From CAMPKL01 sp963817465 (GTDB taxonomy: Bacteria > Acidobacteriota > Terriglobia > Bryobacterales > UBA6623): a stretch of 64,000 nucleotides of DNA. Below the pieces are notes generated by a model that searched no databases, was not told the DNA's origin, and worked only from the letters and a program-made list of their open reading frames with translations. The stretch covers positions 474,728 to 538,727 of the forward strand of contig CAWFOP010000007.1 in the NCBI GenBank assembly GCA_963817465.1, in the 5' to 3' direction. Of the stretch, positions 36,265-44,898 are shown one piece after another. The stretch's first letter is position 1; each line of letters opens with the position of its first letter. The translations under genes were made by a program, and so were the position numbers.

Positions 36265-37703
36265 TGAAACGGCGGGAATTTTTGGCGGGGCTCGGCGTCG
36301 CGGCGGTTGCGGCGCGAGCGCAGACTCGGACGCGAAAGCCGAACATCATCCTCTGCATGGCGGACGATCAGGGCTGGGGCGATGTCGCCTATAACGGACA
36401 TCCGTATCTGAAGACGCCTAACCTCGACGCGATGTCGGAGGCGGGTCTACGTTTCGACCGCTTTTACTCGGGCGCGCCGGTGTGCTCGCCGACGCGCGGG
36501 AGCGCTCTCACCGGCAGGCATCCGTATCGCTACGGCATCCCCACGGCGAACGCCGGGCACATGCGGCGCGAAGAGATGACGCTGGCCGAGGCGCTCAAGA
36601 CGCAAGGCTATGCGACCGGACACTTCGGCAAATGGCACCTGGGAACCTTGACTAAGGACGTCGAGGACGGACGGCGCGGCGGTCGCGAAAAGAACCTGTC
36701 GCATTATTCGCCGCCGTGGGAGAACGGGTTCGACGTTTGCTTTTCGTCGGAAGTGCAGATGCCGAACTGGAACCCAATGGAGAACCAGGCCTTCCCGGCG
36801 AAATACTGGACCGGCGAAGGCGAGTACGCGACCGAAAACCTCGCGGGCGACGCGTCGCGGGTGATCATGGATCGCGCGGTTCCTTTCATCCGCGATGCGG
36901 TCGAGCGCGATCAGCCGTTCTTGGCGGTGATCTGGTTCCATGCCCCGCATGAGCCTGTCATGGCGGGTCCGCGCTATCTAGCGCAATACGCCGAGTTCAG
37001 CGAGAGCGAACAGCATTTCTACGGCTGCATCACTGCGCTCGATGAACAGGTCGGGCGCCTGCGCGCCGAGTTGCAGCGGCTGAACGTAGCCGGCAACACG
37101 ATGCTGTGGTACTGCAGCGACAACGGGCCCGAAGGGATGACCCACATTCAGGGGCGACGGCGGGGCTCGGCGGGGCCGCTGCGAGGGCGCAAGCGGAGCC
37201 TGTTCGAGGGCGGCGTGCGGGCGCCGGGCATTTTGGAATGGCCGGATCGGGTGAGGACGGGGCAATCGACTCGAGTTCCCTGCTCTACGCTTGACTATTT
37301 TCCGACGGCGCTGGCGGCGGTGGGGTTCGAGCTCGAAGGAGCGCCGGAGCCGATCGACGGTGTGAACCTGATGCCGCTGATCGAAGGCCGCATGAAGGAG
37401 CGGCCGCGGCCGATCGGCTTCCAAACTCCGGGAGACGACGCCGAATCGACCGCAAGGCGGCTCGGCTCGCCCAATCATGCGCTGATCGGCGAGCGCTACA
37501 AGCTGCTCAGTTTTTTGGACGACTCGCGCAATGACGAAGACCTGCTCTACGACATCGCAATCGATCCGGGCGAGCGCTACAACATCGCCGATGAGAGCCC
37601 CGAAATCCTAGCGAAGATGAAGGCGACTCTCGGCGAGTGGAAGCGGTCGTGTTCGCGCAGCGAAGCGGGCGCGGACTATGCGCACGGCCTTAGTGGCCGA
37701 TGA
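36261..37703 (+). CDS. Tat-exported sulfatase (arylsulfatase / N-acetylgalactosamine-6-sulfatase-like)
   Basis: A 480-residue formylglycine sulfatase. The twin-arginine signal (MKRREFLAGLGVAAVAARA) is followed by ILCMADDQGWGD (Ca-binding Asp pair) and the active-site motif VCSPTRGSALTGR, where Cys becomes formylglycine (CxPxR). WHLGT and WYCSDNGPEG supply further metal and substrate residues. GTG 36261 overlaps the ABM stop; ATG 36264 is also possible. It likely removes sulfate from a carbohydrate outside the cytoplasm. No formylglycine-generating enzyme is encoded in the window. Confidence 0.92.
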   Translation: MMKRREFLAGLGVAAVAARAQTRTRKPNIILCMADDQGWGDVAYNGHPYLKTPNLDAMSEAGLRFDRFYSGAPVCSPTRGSALTGRHPYRYGIPTANAGHMRREEMTLAEALKTQGYATGHFGKWHLGTLTKDVEDGRRGGREKNLSHYSPPWENGFDVCFSSEVQMPNWNPMENQAFPAKYWTGEGEYATENLAGDASRVIMDRAVPFIRDAVERDQPFLAVIWFHAPHEPVMAGPRYLAQYAEFSESEQHFYGCITALDEQVGRLRAELQRLNVAGNTMLWYCSDNGPEGMTHIQGRRRGSAGPLRGRKRSLFEGGVRAPGILEWPDRVRTGQSTRVPCSTLDYFPTALAAVGFELEGAPEPIDGVNLMPLIEGRMKERPRPIGFQTPGDDAESTARRLGSPNHALIGERYKLLSFLDDSRNDEDLLYDIAIDPGERYNIADESPEILAKMKATLGEWKRSCSRSEAGADYAHGLSGR

Positions 37704-37911
37704 AGAAGACGAGGCGGCGCATGGCGTCGAGCAACTCAGGAGCGTCGACGGCCGCCTGGGGCGCGCTTTGCGCGACGACGGCGTGCTCGTGGACCTTCTC
37801 GACGGGCTGGGTTTCGGCCGTGGCGGCGGCGAACGTGACAACCCACGACACGATCACAAGCAAGGCGGCGTAGCAGATGGTCGAGATCGGGAGGTACGGC
37901 GTGGCGGTCAT
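37690..37911 (-). CDS. Small single-pass membrane protein, unknown
   Basis: A 73-residue product with one membrane helix (STICYAALLVIVSWVVTFAAA) and a short outer tail (TAETQPVEKVHEHAVVAQSA). AAGGAG 8 bases before the ATG is a good ribosome binding site. It overlaps the 3' end of the sulfatase gene by 14 bases on the opposite strand. No family recognised. Confidence 0.6.
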   Translation of the reverse strand: MTATPYLPISTICYAALLVIVSWVVTFAAATAETQPVEKVHEHAVVAQSAPQAAVDAPELLDAMRRLVFFIGH

Positions 37912-38024
37912 CGGAGGGCTCCTTGTTTCGCGCTTTTCTTCGCGTTCACCTACCCAAGCGACGACGCTAGGGCGATCCCCTCACGGACCGGCAAAAAAAT
38001 TCGTACGACCGTAGTAGGGCTAGA

Positions 38025-40286
38025 ATGACGGGGCGCGTGAGTCGGAGAAAGACAGCGCCGGGCGGCCGAGCGAAACGGTCAACGCTGCCCGCCTGGAAGA
38101 AGGCTCTGTTCGCGACGGTGACCGTCGGCGGATTCTTTCTGATTCTCGAAGGCGTCTTGGCCTTGGCCGGCGTTCGCCCGCAGACGGCGACCGCCGACCC
38201 CTACGTCGGCTTCGCGGGCAACATTCCCCTCTATATCGAGGAGCGTGGCGCGGACGGCAAAACCTACATGACGACCGGACCTTCCAAGGTGCGCTGGTTC
38301 AACCGCCAGCGCTTCTTGAAGGACAAGCCGGCCGGCGTCTATCGCATCTTCAGCGTCGGCGGCTCGACGACCTACGGGCGGCCTTACACGGACCCATTCT
38401 CGTTCAGCGGATGGCTGCGCGAGATGCTTCCGGAGGCCGACCCGACGCGACAGTGGGAGGTCATCAACGCCGGCGGGGTGAGCTACGCGAGCTACCGCGT
38501 GGCGGCCGTGATGGAGGAGTTGTCCCGGTATGAGCCGGACCTATTCATCGTGTACTCGGGGCACAACGAGTTTCTCGAACGGCGCAGCTACGGCGCCTTG
38601 ATGGAGGCGCCTCAGGCGGTAACCTGGCTCGGCGGCCTGCTGAGCCACACCCGGATCTACACGGCGGGCGCGACGCTGTTTCCGTCGGAAGCCGGGAGGC
38701 AAGCCGACAAGCCCGTCCTGGCCGAGGAGGTCGACACAATCCTGGCGCACTCGGCCGGGCCGAGCGAATATCACCGCGACGACGCCTTTCGCGCGAAGGT
38801 GCTCGAGCACTACGAGTTCAATCTACGCCGTATGGCGGAAATCGCACGAGAGGCCGGCGCACGCGTCGTTTTCGTAACTCCAGCGTCGAATTTGAAGGAT
38901 TGCACGCCCTTCAAGGCCGAGCCGAGCGTGGATTCCGCTCGCTTCGATCAACTGCTCGCGAATTTGCCGGACGAGCCCGCAAAACGGCTCGAGGCTCTGG
39001 ACTCAGCGCTCGAAATCGACCCGCGGCGTGCGGACCTCTACTTCACCAAGGGTCGGACGTTGCTGGATCTCGGGCGCAACGGCGAGGCCCGCGAGGCCTT
39101 CTTGCGGGCGGAGGAAGAGGACGTTTGCCCGCTGCGCGCGACGCCCGAGATGCTCGACATCGTGCGCCAGGTCGCGCGGAAGACCGGCGCGCGGCTGGTG
39201 GATTTTGCGGCTTATATCGACGACGAATCGGAGGGCGTGCCGGGCTCGGAGCATTTTCTCGATCACGTTCATCTCGACATGGACGGATACCGCGAACTGG
39301 CGCTGCTGCTGGTCGACGACATGGCGGCGGCCGGAATGCTCGAGAAGGCTTCGAGCTGGAACGAGCAAACGATCGCCAAGATTCGCGAGCGCGTCGAGAG
39401 CCGGTTGGACGAGCGGCAACTGGCGATCTCGTTACGCAATTTGGCATTGGTCCTAGGCTGGGCCGGCAAGACAAAGGAAGCCGACCGGATCGCGCGCCGG
39501 GCGCTCGCGGAGTTGGGCGACAACGCGGACTCGTATCGCACGATGGGCCGCGCGGCGGCCGCGGCGGGTCGCCACGAGGAGGCCATCCAAGACTTTCGGC
39601 GTTCGCTGGAACTCGATCCTCGCCAGGCGGAAGTGCAAACGGACATCGCCGTGGCGCTGCTCGAGCTGGGCCGCGTGGACGAAGCGATCACGGCGAGCCG
39701 CGAGGCCCTGCGGCTCGATCCGTCTGCGTCGGACACACACCTGATGCTGGGTCTGGCGTTGTCGGGGACCGGCGATTCGGCCGGCGCGATCGAGAGCTTT
39801 GCGGAGGCGCTGCGGCTCGACCCGCGTTCGCACAAGGCGCACAGCGACCTGGGCGCCGAACTGATGAAGCTGGGACGCCTCGAGGAGGCCTTGCCGCATT
39901 TCGAAAAGGCGCTCGAACTGTATCCCGAGTACACGGATGCGCTCGTGAACTGGGGCTATGCGCTGGGCGAGCTGGGACAGCTCGACGAGGCGGAGCGGAA
40001 GCTGCGGCGAGCGCTCGAGATCGGGCCGGAGACGGCGCCGATGCAGTTCAACTTGGGCGTCGTGCTGCAGCGCAAGAACGAGCTGGAGGCGGCTGTGGAC
40101 TGCTACAAGCGCGCGTTGGAGCTCGATCCGCTGCTGACCGGCGCCCACCACAATCTCGCCATGGCGCTGCTGGCCCTGGGCCGCGACGAAGAAGCGGTGA
40201 ACCGCTTGCGCGAGGCGCTGTCGCGGGACCCCGAGTTCGAGAAGCAATACCCGGAGATTCGCGACGCCGTGCTCGGTAAGCGGTGA
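38025..40286 (+). CDS. Membrane-anchored SGNH-hydrolase-like protein with TPR array
   Basis: The 753-residue product has an N-terminal helix (ALFATVTVGGFFLILEGVLA), then an SGNH/GDSL-like domain: RIFSVGGSTTYGRP (block I Ser), VINAGGVSYASYR (block II Gly), FIVYSGHNEFLE (block III Asn) and HFLDHVHLDMDGY (block V, Asp/His). About seven TPR repeats follow (for example YRTMGRAAAAAGRHEEAIQD, VALLELGRVDEAITASREAL). The domain order, esterase then TPR, is seen in Acidobacteriota and related phyla. The catalytic residues appear complete; the substrate (an O-acyl group on a surface glycan?) is unknown. It is convergent with the GT39-like gene. Confidence 0.85.
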   Translation: MTGRVSRRKTAPGGRAKRSTLPAWKKALFATVTVGGFFLILEGVLALAGVRPQTATADPYVGFAGNIPLYIEERGADGKTYMTTGPSKVRWFNRQRFLKDKPAGVYRIFSVGGSTTYGRPYTDPFSFSGWLREMLPEADPTRQWEVINAGGVSYASYRVAAVMEELSRYEPDLFIVYSGHNEFLERRSYGALMEAPQAVTWLGGLLSHTRIYTAGATLFPSEAGRQADKPVLAEEVDTILAHSAGPSEYHRDDAFRAKVLEHYEFNLRRMAEIAREAGARVVFVTPASNLKDCTPFKAEPSVDSARFDQLLANLPDEPAKRLEALDSALEIDPRRADLYFTKGRTLLDLGRNGEAREAFLRAEEEDVCPLRATPEMLDIVRQVARKTGARLVDFAAYIDDESEGVPGSEHFLDHVHLDMDGYRELALLLVDDMAAAGMLEKASSWNEQTIAKIRERVESRLDERQLAISLRNLALVLGWAGKTKEADRIARRALAELGDNADSYRTMGRAAAAAGRHEEAIQDFRRSLELDPRQAEVQTDIAVALLELGRVDEAITASREALRLDPSASDTHLMLGLALSGTGDSAGAIESFAEALRLDPRSHKAHSDLGAELMKLGRLEEALPHFEKALELYPEYTDALVNWGYALGELGQLDEAERKLRRALEIGPETAPMQFNLGVVLQRKNELEAAVDCYKRALELDPLLTGAHHNLAMALLALGRDEEAVNRLREALSRDPEFEKQYPEIRDAVLGKR

Positions 40287-40293
40287 CGCGCTT

Positions 40294-42606
40294 TTACTGG
40301 ACGACCCGCCAGACGCGGTCGTCGCCGTGCGACCACATGGTTTCCAGGCTGAAGGCGGCGGGATCTTCGTCGATCCGCTGCGCCAGAAAGCGGTCGGCCC
40401 CGCGTCCGAGGTCGGCGGCGACGTAGGTGATGCCGGCTTCGGCGAAGGCTCTGCGGAGGTAGGCGGCAAGGGCGTCCGGGGAGAGCTCGCGCTTTTCGTA
40501 GCCCAGCGCCGGCTCGATGCGCTCCCAGGCCCCTCCCGCCGAGCGGATCTCGAATTCGTATTCGCTCCAATGCTGTCCCCAGCCCGAGAGGACTTCGACG
40601 CCATCCGCTTTGACGGAATCGGGGCCGGTCAGTTCGATAAGGCCGGGCCGCAGCGGTTGCCACGAGCGCCACATCGAGGCCGGGTCGCCGTCGATCAGCC
40701 GCGAATTGCGGTAGGGGCGCTGGCTGGTGTCGATGCTCCAGTCCGAAGGCCATTCGAAAGCCTCGCCGTCCGATACGGGCTGAATTTCGGCGAGTTCCCA
40801 CCAACTCTGGTCGGCCGACTGGGTTTGGCGGATGCGGAATCCGTCGATTGTTCGCTTTTCACGCCATCCGACGCGGATGAGCTTTTCGGGGCGAAAGTCT
40901 TGGTCGATCGCCATCAGCAAATCGCGGCCGAGGTCTTCGCCGAGGGCGCCGATTTCGCTGAAGTAGATGACTCCGGGGAAGATCGCCTCGGGAAAATCCG
41001 CGCCGAGGAACAGCGCGCGGCTGCCGGGCGGAGCCGACTTTTTGAGGGCCTCGGCCAGCACGAAGCGGTCGACGCGGCGGTTGCGGTACTCCCGTTCGCT
41101 GACGATCCGCAGGGCGGCGCGCCAGGGGACTTCGTCGAGGCGCAGGAAAGTGACCGGCGAGCCGCGCCAGAGCGGGATCAACGGCGTCCAGTTGACGGCG
41201 GCGTGGACGGCCAACAATGCGACGCCGACGGGCCAGGCGGCGCGGCCGAGTCGCAAAATCGCCTGCGCCATCAGCAAGGCGACGAAGACGAGGCCGGGGA
41301 TCAGGAAACGTGTTCCCGCGTTCGAGAGCCACGGCAGCGTCGTGACCGCCGCTGCAACCGCAAGCGGGCCCGCGCGAGGAGTTCCCCACGCGAGAAGCAG
41401 CAGAAAGGGCGCAATCAGGAAGACGGGGCCGACGATGCCGCCCGTGCGGCGTCCGTCGAGGGTGACGTCGAAGACTTTGGCGATCTTGTCGCGCCATCCC
41501 TGGCGCTCATCCGGGTTGCGGTAGTCGGTGAGAAAGTCGCGGTAGCGCCGCTCCCAGTCGAGGGTGACGTAGGGGTTGGGGAACTGCTTGTTGAAGAAGG
41601 GGGCGAGCGGGCTGTGGGCGATCACCAGATTGCGGCCAACCCAGGGGGCGACGAACAGGAAGGCGACGCCGCAGAAGGCGGCGACGGGCTTCAAGCCGGA
41701 GCCTAGGCCTTGGCGGGAGCGCCAGGCCCGAATGAGCACCGCGAGGCCTGCGACGGCGACGAGCGGCGCGGCCGTGTACTTGAGGCTGAAGCAGAAGCCG
41801 GCCAGGATCGCCGTGACGCAAAGAGTGTGGGTGTCGCGCCGTTCGGCCCATAGCAGCAGCGCATACAGGGTCAGCAGCGCGAAGAAGGCGAGGGCGCAGT
41901 CGTTGTACGCCATCGTCGCGTCTTTGGGCACGATGGACGCGAAGGCGTAAAGACCGCACGCGATCCAGCCCGCAGCTCCCGACGAGTAGCGCCGCGAAAA
42001 GGCGACCAGGGAGGCCAAAGTTGCCAGAAAAAGGGCGAAGTGGACTATTTTGGGAGCGTCTTCGCGGCCGAAGGCATAGGCGAATAGGTAAACCATCTCC
42101 GCCCCTTGCGAAAGGAAGCTGTAGACGCTATTGGTCGCGGCGATCAGCGCGTGCTCGCGGTAATAGCGGGCCACGAGCCCGAGGTGATATCCGAGAGCAT
42201 CGGGGCCGATCTCGGGCGACAACGCGTTGGTCAGCCAGTAAGGCAGGAACGGGATCGAGAGCGCCAAGACGAGCCATCGCCAACGGCGCTCGCCGGCGTC
42301 CGCGGGCTGCGATTCTCCGGCGACGACCGAGCGGCCCAGGAGCGCCCACGCGGCAACAGCTGCGACCGCGACCAGGATGAAGGCCGCGTCATGGTAGAGA
42401 CCGCAGATTCCAAGCAAGAAAACGATCTGACTGAGCAGGGCGAAGCCGAGGCCGAGCGAGAACAGGCCGAGCTCCAGCGGGCGTAGGCCGGTGCGCGCGT
42501 CCGGCAGGAATCGGAACAGAGTCCGGCCCAGACACCAGGACACGGCGAGGGTCAGCAGCGCCGCGACGAGAGGCTTTCCAAACAGGGCTAAATCCGCGGC
42601 CGTCAT
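40294..42606 (-). CDS. GT39-like polytopic glycosyltransferase with periplasmic C-terminal domain
   Basis: The 770-residue product has about twelve membrane helices in residues 10-500 and a soluble domain in 510-770. After the second helix group comes a loop SPEIGPDALGYHLGLVARYY, with the acidic and YH residues typical of dolichyl/undecaprenyl-phosphate sugar transferases (PMT/ArnT/GT39 clan). The soluble part has a jelly-roll character (SDWSIDTSQRPYRNSRLIDG). It probably transfers a sugar from a polyprenyl carrier to a lipid, protein or glycan outside the membrane. The acceptor is unknown. Confidence 0.75.
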   Translation of the reverse strand: MTAADLALFGKPLVAALLTLAVSWCLGRTLFRFLPDARTGLRPLELGLFSLGLGFALLSQIVFLLGICGLYHDAAFILVAVAAVAAWALLGRSVVAGESQPADAGERRWRWLVLALSIPFLPYWLTNALSPEIGPDALGYHLGLVARYYREHALIAATNSVYSFLSQGAEMVYLFAYAFGREDAPKIVHFALFLATLASLVAFSRRYSSGAAGWIACGLYAFASIVPKDATMAYNDCALAFFALLTLYALLLWAERRDTHTLCVTAILAGFCFSLKYTAAPLVAVAGLAVLIRAWRSRQGLGSGLKPVAAFCGVAFLFVAPWVGRNLVIAHSPLAPFFNKQFPNPYVTLDWERRYRDFLTDYRNPDERQGWRDKIAKVFDVTLDGRRTGGIVGPVFLIAPFLLLLAWGTPRAGPLAVAAAVTTLPWLSNAGTRFLIPGLVFVALLMAQAILRLGRAAWPVGVALLAVHAAVNWTPLIPLWRGSPVTFLRLDEVPWRAALRIVSEREYRNRRVDRFVLAEALKKSAPPGSRALFLGADFPEAIFPGVIYFSEIGALGEDLGRDLLMAIDQDFRPEKLIRVGWREKRTIDGFRIRQTQSADQSWWELAEIQPVSDGEAFEWPSDWSIDTSQRPYRNSRLIDGDPASMWRSWQPLRPGLIELTGPDSVKADGVEVLSGWGQHWSEYEFEIRSAGGAWERIEPALGYEKRELSPDALAAYLRRAFAEAGITYVAADLGRGADRFLAQRIDEDPAAFSLETMWSHGDDRVWRVVQ

Positions 42607-42714
42607 CCTGGGCGAATGGTCCGTTTTACAACTTCCGGACGCGTTCTGTCATTGAATCGTCACGGGCCGGGTCGTCTCCGCGCCGGTTCGAACGACCTAC
42701 AATCAAATCTCGCT

Positions 42715-44370
42715 ATGCGCCTGATTTCGCTTTTCTTGTCGTTGGTTTTGGCCGCCGCGAATCTCGCGGCTCAAGAGCGCTTTGATCTGCTGGTCCGAGG
42801 CGGAACCGTCCTCGACGGCTCCGGTTCGCCCGGCGTGAAGGAGGATGTCGCCGTTCGTAACGGCAAGATCGCCAAAATCGGCGATTTGGCGGGATTCCAA
42901 GCCGACCGCACCATCGACGCGAAAGGGCTGGTCGTAGCCCCCGGCTTCATCGACATGCACAACCATTCCGACGAGACATTGCTCGTCGAGCCCAAGAACG
43001 AGAGCATGATCCGGCAGGGCGTCACGACGATGGTGCTCGGCGAGGGCGGTTCGGCCGGTCCGACGCACGACCCAAAATCGCCGTGGAAGACGTTGGGCGG
43101 GTATTTCGATTACGTCCAAAACAAGGGCGTGGCGGCGAACATCTGCTCGTACGTCGGCCAGACGCAGATTTGGGAGTACGTCAAGGGCGAGGCGCTGGAG
43201 CCGGCGACCGACGAGCAGGTCGAGGCGATGCGCGAGCAGGTCGACCAAGCGATGCGCGAGGGCGCGATGGGGCTCTCATCCTCGCTGTTGATGCCGCCGT
43301 CGAGCTTGGTCACCACGCCGCAGCTCGTCGAGTTGGCGAGCGCCGCGGCCGCGTACGGCGGGATTTATTCGACTCACATCCGCGACGAGGGCATGGGCGT
43401 GTTCCGGGCGATCGAAGAGGCGATCAATGTCGGCAAGGGGGCCGGCATTCGCGTCGACATCATCCACATGAAAATCGCCGACCAGAGGCTCTGGGGCCAG
43501 ATGAACGAGGTGGTCTCGATGATCGACAAGGCGCGCGCCGAAGGTTTCGACATCCGCGCGAATGTGTATCCCTACACCGCCGGGCAAAACAACTTGCGGG
43601 CGATCATTCCGCCGTGGGCGCATGACGGCGGCAACGAGGCGATGCTGCAGCGGCTGCGCGACCCCGAGTTGCGCAAGCGGATGAAGAAAGACGTCTTGGA
43701 AGGAATCGACGGCTGGTACAACCACTACTTGGCGGTCGGCGGAGACTGGAGCCGAATGTTGCTCGTGAAGCTGACGCAGCCCGAGAACAAGCCGTTCGTC
43801 GGCAAGCGCATGAGCGACTTGATCGAAGCGCGGCTCAAGGACGGATCGAGCGCGGGCGACGGAGTCGACGTATTGTTCGACGTGCTGCTCGAGGAAGACG
43901 GCAGCGTGCCGACCGTGTTCTTCCACCACAGCGAAGAAGACATGACGTACGCGCTGAAGCAGCCCTACGTGTCGATCGGGTCGGACGGCACGGCGATCAG
44001 CAAGGACGGGCCGTACGCCAGCCTGAACCCGCACCCGCGCTGGTACGGCACGTTTCCGCGCGTGTTGGGCCGCTACGTGCGCGAAAAGAAGACGATCACG
44101 TTGCCCGAAGCGGTGAAGAAGATGACCTCGATGAACGCCGCCAAGATCGGCATCGAAGATCGCGGCCTGCTGCAGGAAGGTTTTTGGGCGGACATCACGG
44201 TCTTCGATCCGGACACGGTGATCGACAAGGCGACGTTCGAGAATCCGCATCAGTACCCGCTGGGGATTCCGTACGTGGTGGTCAACGGCGTGGTCGTGCT
44301 CGACAACGGCGAGCACACCGGAGCGCTGCCCGGCAAAGTGATCCGCGGGCCGGGCTATCGTCCGCAATAG
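42715..44370 (+). CDS. Exported D-aminoacylase / N-acyl-D-amino-acid deacylase family amidohydrolase
   Basis: The 551-residue product has a signal peptide (LISLFLSLVLAAANLAAQ; start ATG 42715 preferred over the earlier frame opening at 42616). The amidohydrolase fold shows metal motif PGFIDMHNHSD, GVTTMVLGEGGSAGP, IYSTHIRDEG, SIGSDGTAISKDGP and the NAAKIGIEDRGLLQEGFWAD tail common to D-aminoacylases. The enzyme would remove N-acyl groups from D-amino acids or a related amide; the substrate is uncertain because this family is broad. It is followed by convergent genes. Confidence 0.85.
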   Translation: MRLISLFLSLVLAAANLAAQERFDLLVRGGTVLDGSGSPGVKEDVAVRNGKIAKIGDLAGFQADRTIDAKGLVVAPGFIDMHNHSDETLLVEPKNESMIRQGVTTMVLGEGGSAGPTHDPKSPWKTLGGYFDYVQNKGVAANICSYVGQTQIWEYVKGEALEPATDEQVEAMREQVDQAMREGAMGLSSSLLMPPSSLVTTPQLVELASAAAAYGGIYSTHIRDEGMGVFRAIEEAINVGKGAGIRVDIIHMKIADQRLWGQMNEVVSMIDKARAEGFDIRANVYPYTAGQNNLRAIIPPWAHDGGNEAMLQRLRDPELRKRMKKDVLEGIDGWYNHYLAVGGDWSRMLLVKLTQPENKPFVGKRMSDLIEARLKDGSSAGDGVDVLFDVLLEEDGSVPTVFFHHSEEDMTYALKQPYVSIGSDGTAISKDGPYASLNPHPRWYGTFPRVLGRYVREKKTITLPEAVKKMTSMNAAKIGIEDRGLLQEGFWADITVFDPDTVIDKATFENPHQYPLGIPYVVVNGVVVLDNGEHTGALPGKVIRGPGYRPQ

Positions 44371-44379
44371 GAGCGGGCG

Positions 44380-44898
44380 TCAGGCCGACTCTTGGGAGGC
44401 CGCCTGCTCTTCCCAGGGAGGCTTTTCCGTGACGGGGCAGACGCGGTTGATGCGGCGCTCGAGGCGCTTGCCGAGGTCGTCGAGCTCCGCGGCGGCGAGG
44501 CGTGCTTGCACGATCTGGAACAGCTCGCGCTCTTCGATGCGAATATGGCGTTCGAGCAGCTCGGAAAGCTCGAGTAGCAGGTCGACCGCTTCGTCGCCCG
44601 GCGCGGCGGCGACGCGCTTGATGATGTCCTCAATCTCACGGTGCTGGTCGGAGAGCAAGTCGACCACTTCGAGAGTGTCTTCCAGGGCCGCCAGAACCGT
44701 GGGAAACAAGGTGTTCTCTTCGATCTGGAAATGGCCCTCGAGCTCGACTTTCCAGAGAGAATCGACCATGCGGCGAAGTTCGGCTACTTTTGCTGACGTC
44801 GGCTCTTGCTCCTCCAAGCCCTTTCGTATCAGCACGCACAACGCCAGCCCGTGTTGATGCTGGTGGGACAGGGGAACCAGACTCTGATCACGCTTCAT
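44380..44898 (-). CDS. Hemerythrin HHE-domain protein
   Basis: A 172-residue four-helix protein with spaced metal ligands: SLVPLSHQHQHGLAL, ELEGHFQIEENTLFP (HxxxE), LLSDQHREIEDI and LLERHIRIEERELF (HxxxE). These are the HHE-type di-iron ligands of hemerythrin-like proteins, which bind oxygen or NO or protect iron-sulphur clusters. The start overlaps the stop of the upstream glycosyltransferase gene by 4 bases, though a joint role is not obvious. Confidence 0.9.
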   Translation of the reverse strand: MKRDQSLVPLSHQHQHGLALCVLIRKGLEEQEPTSAKVAELRRMVDSLWKVELEGHFQIEENTLFPTVLAALEDTLEVVDLLSDQHREIEDIIKRVAAAPGDEAVDLLLELSELLERHIRIEERELFQIVQARLAAAELDDLGKRLERRINRVCPVTEKPPWEEQAASQESA

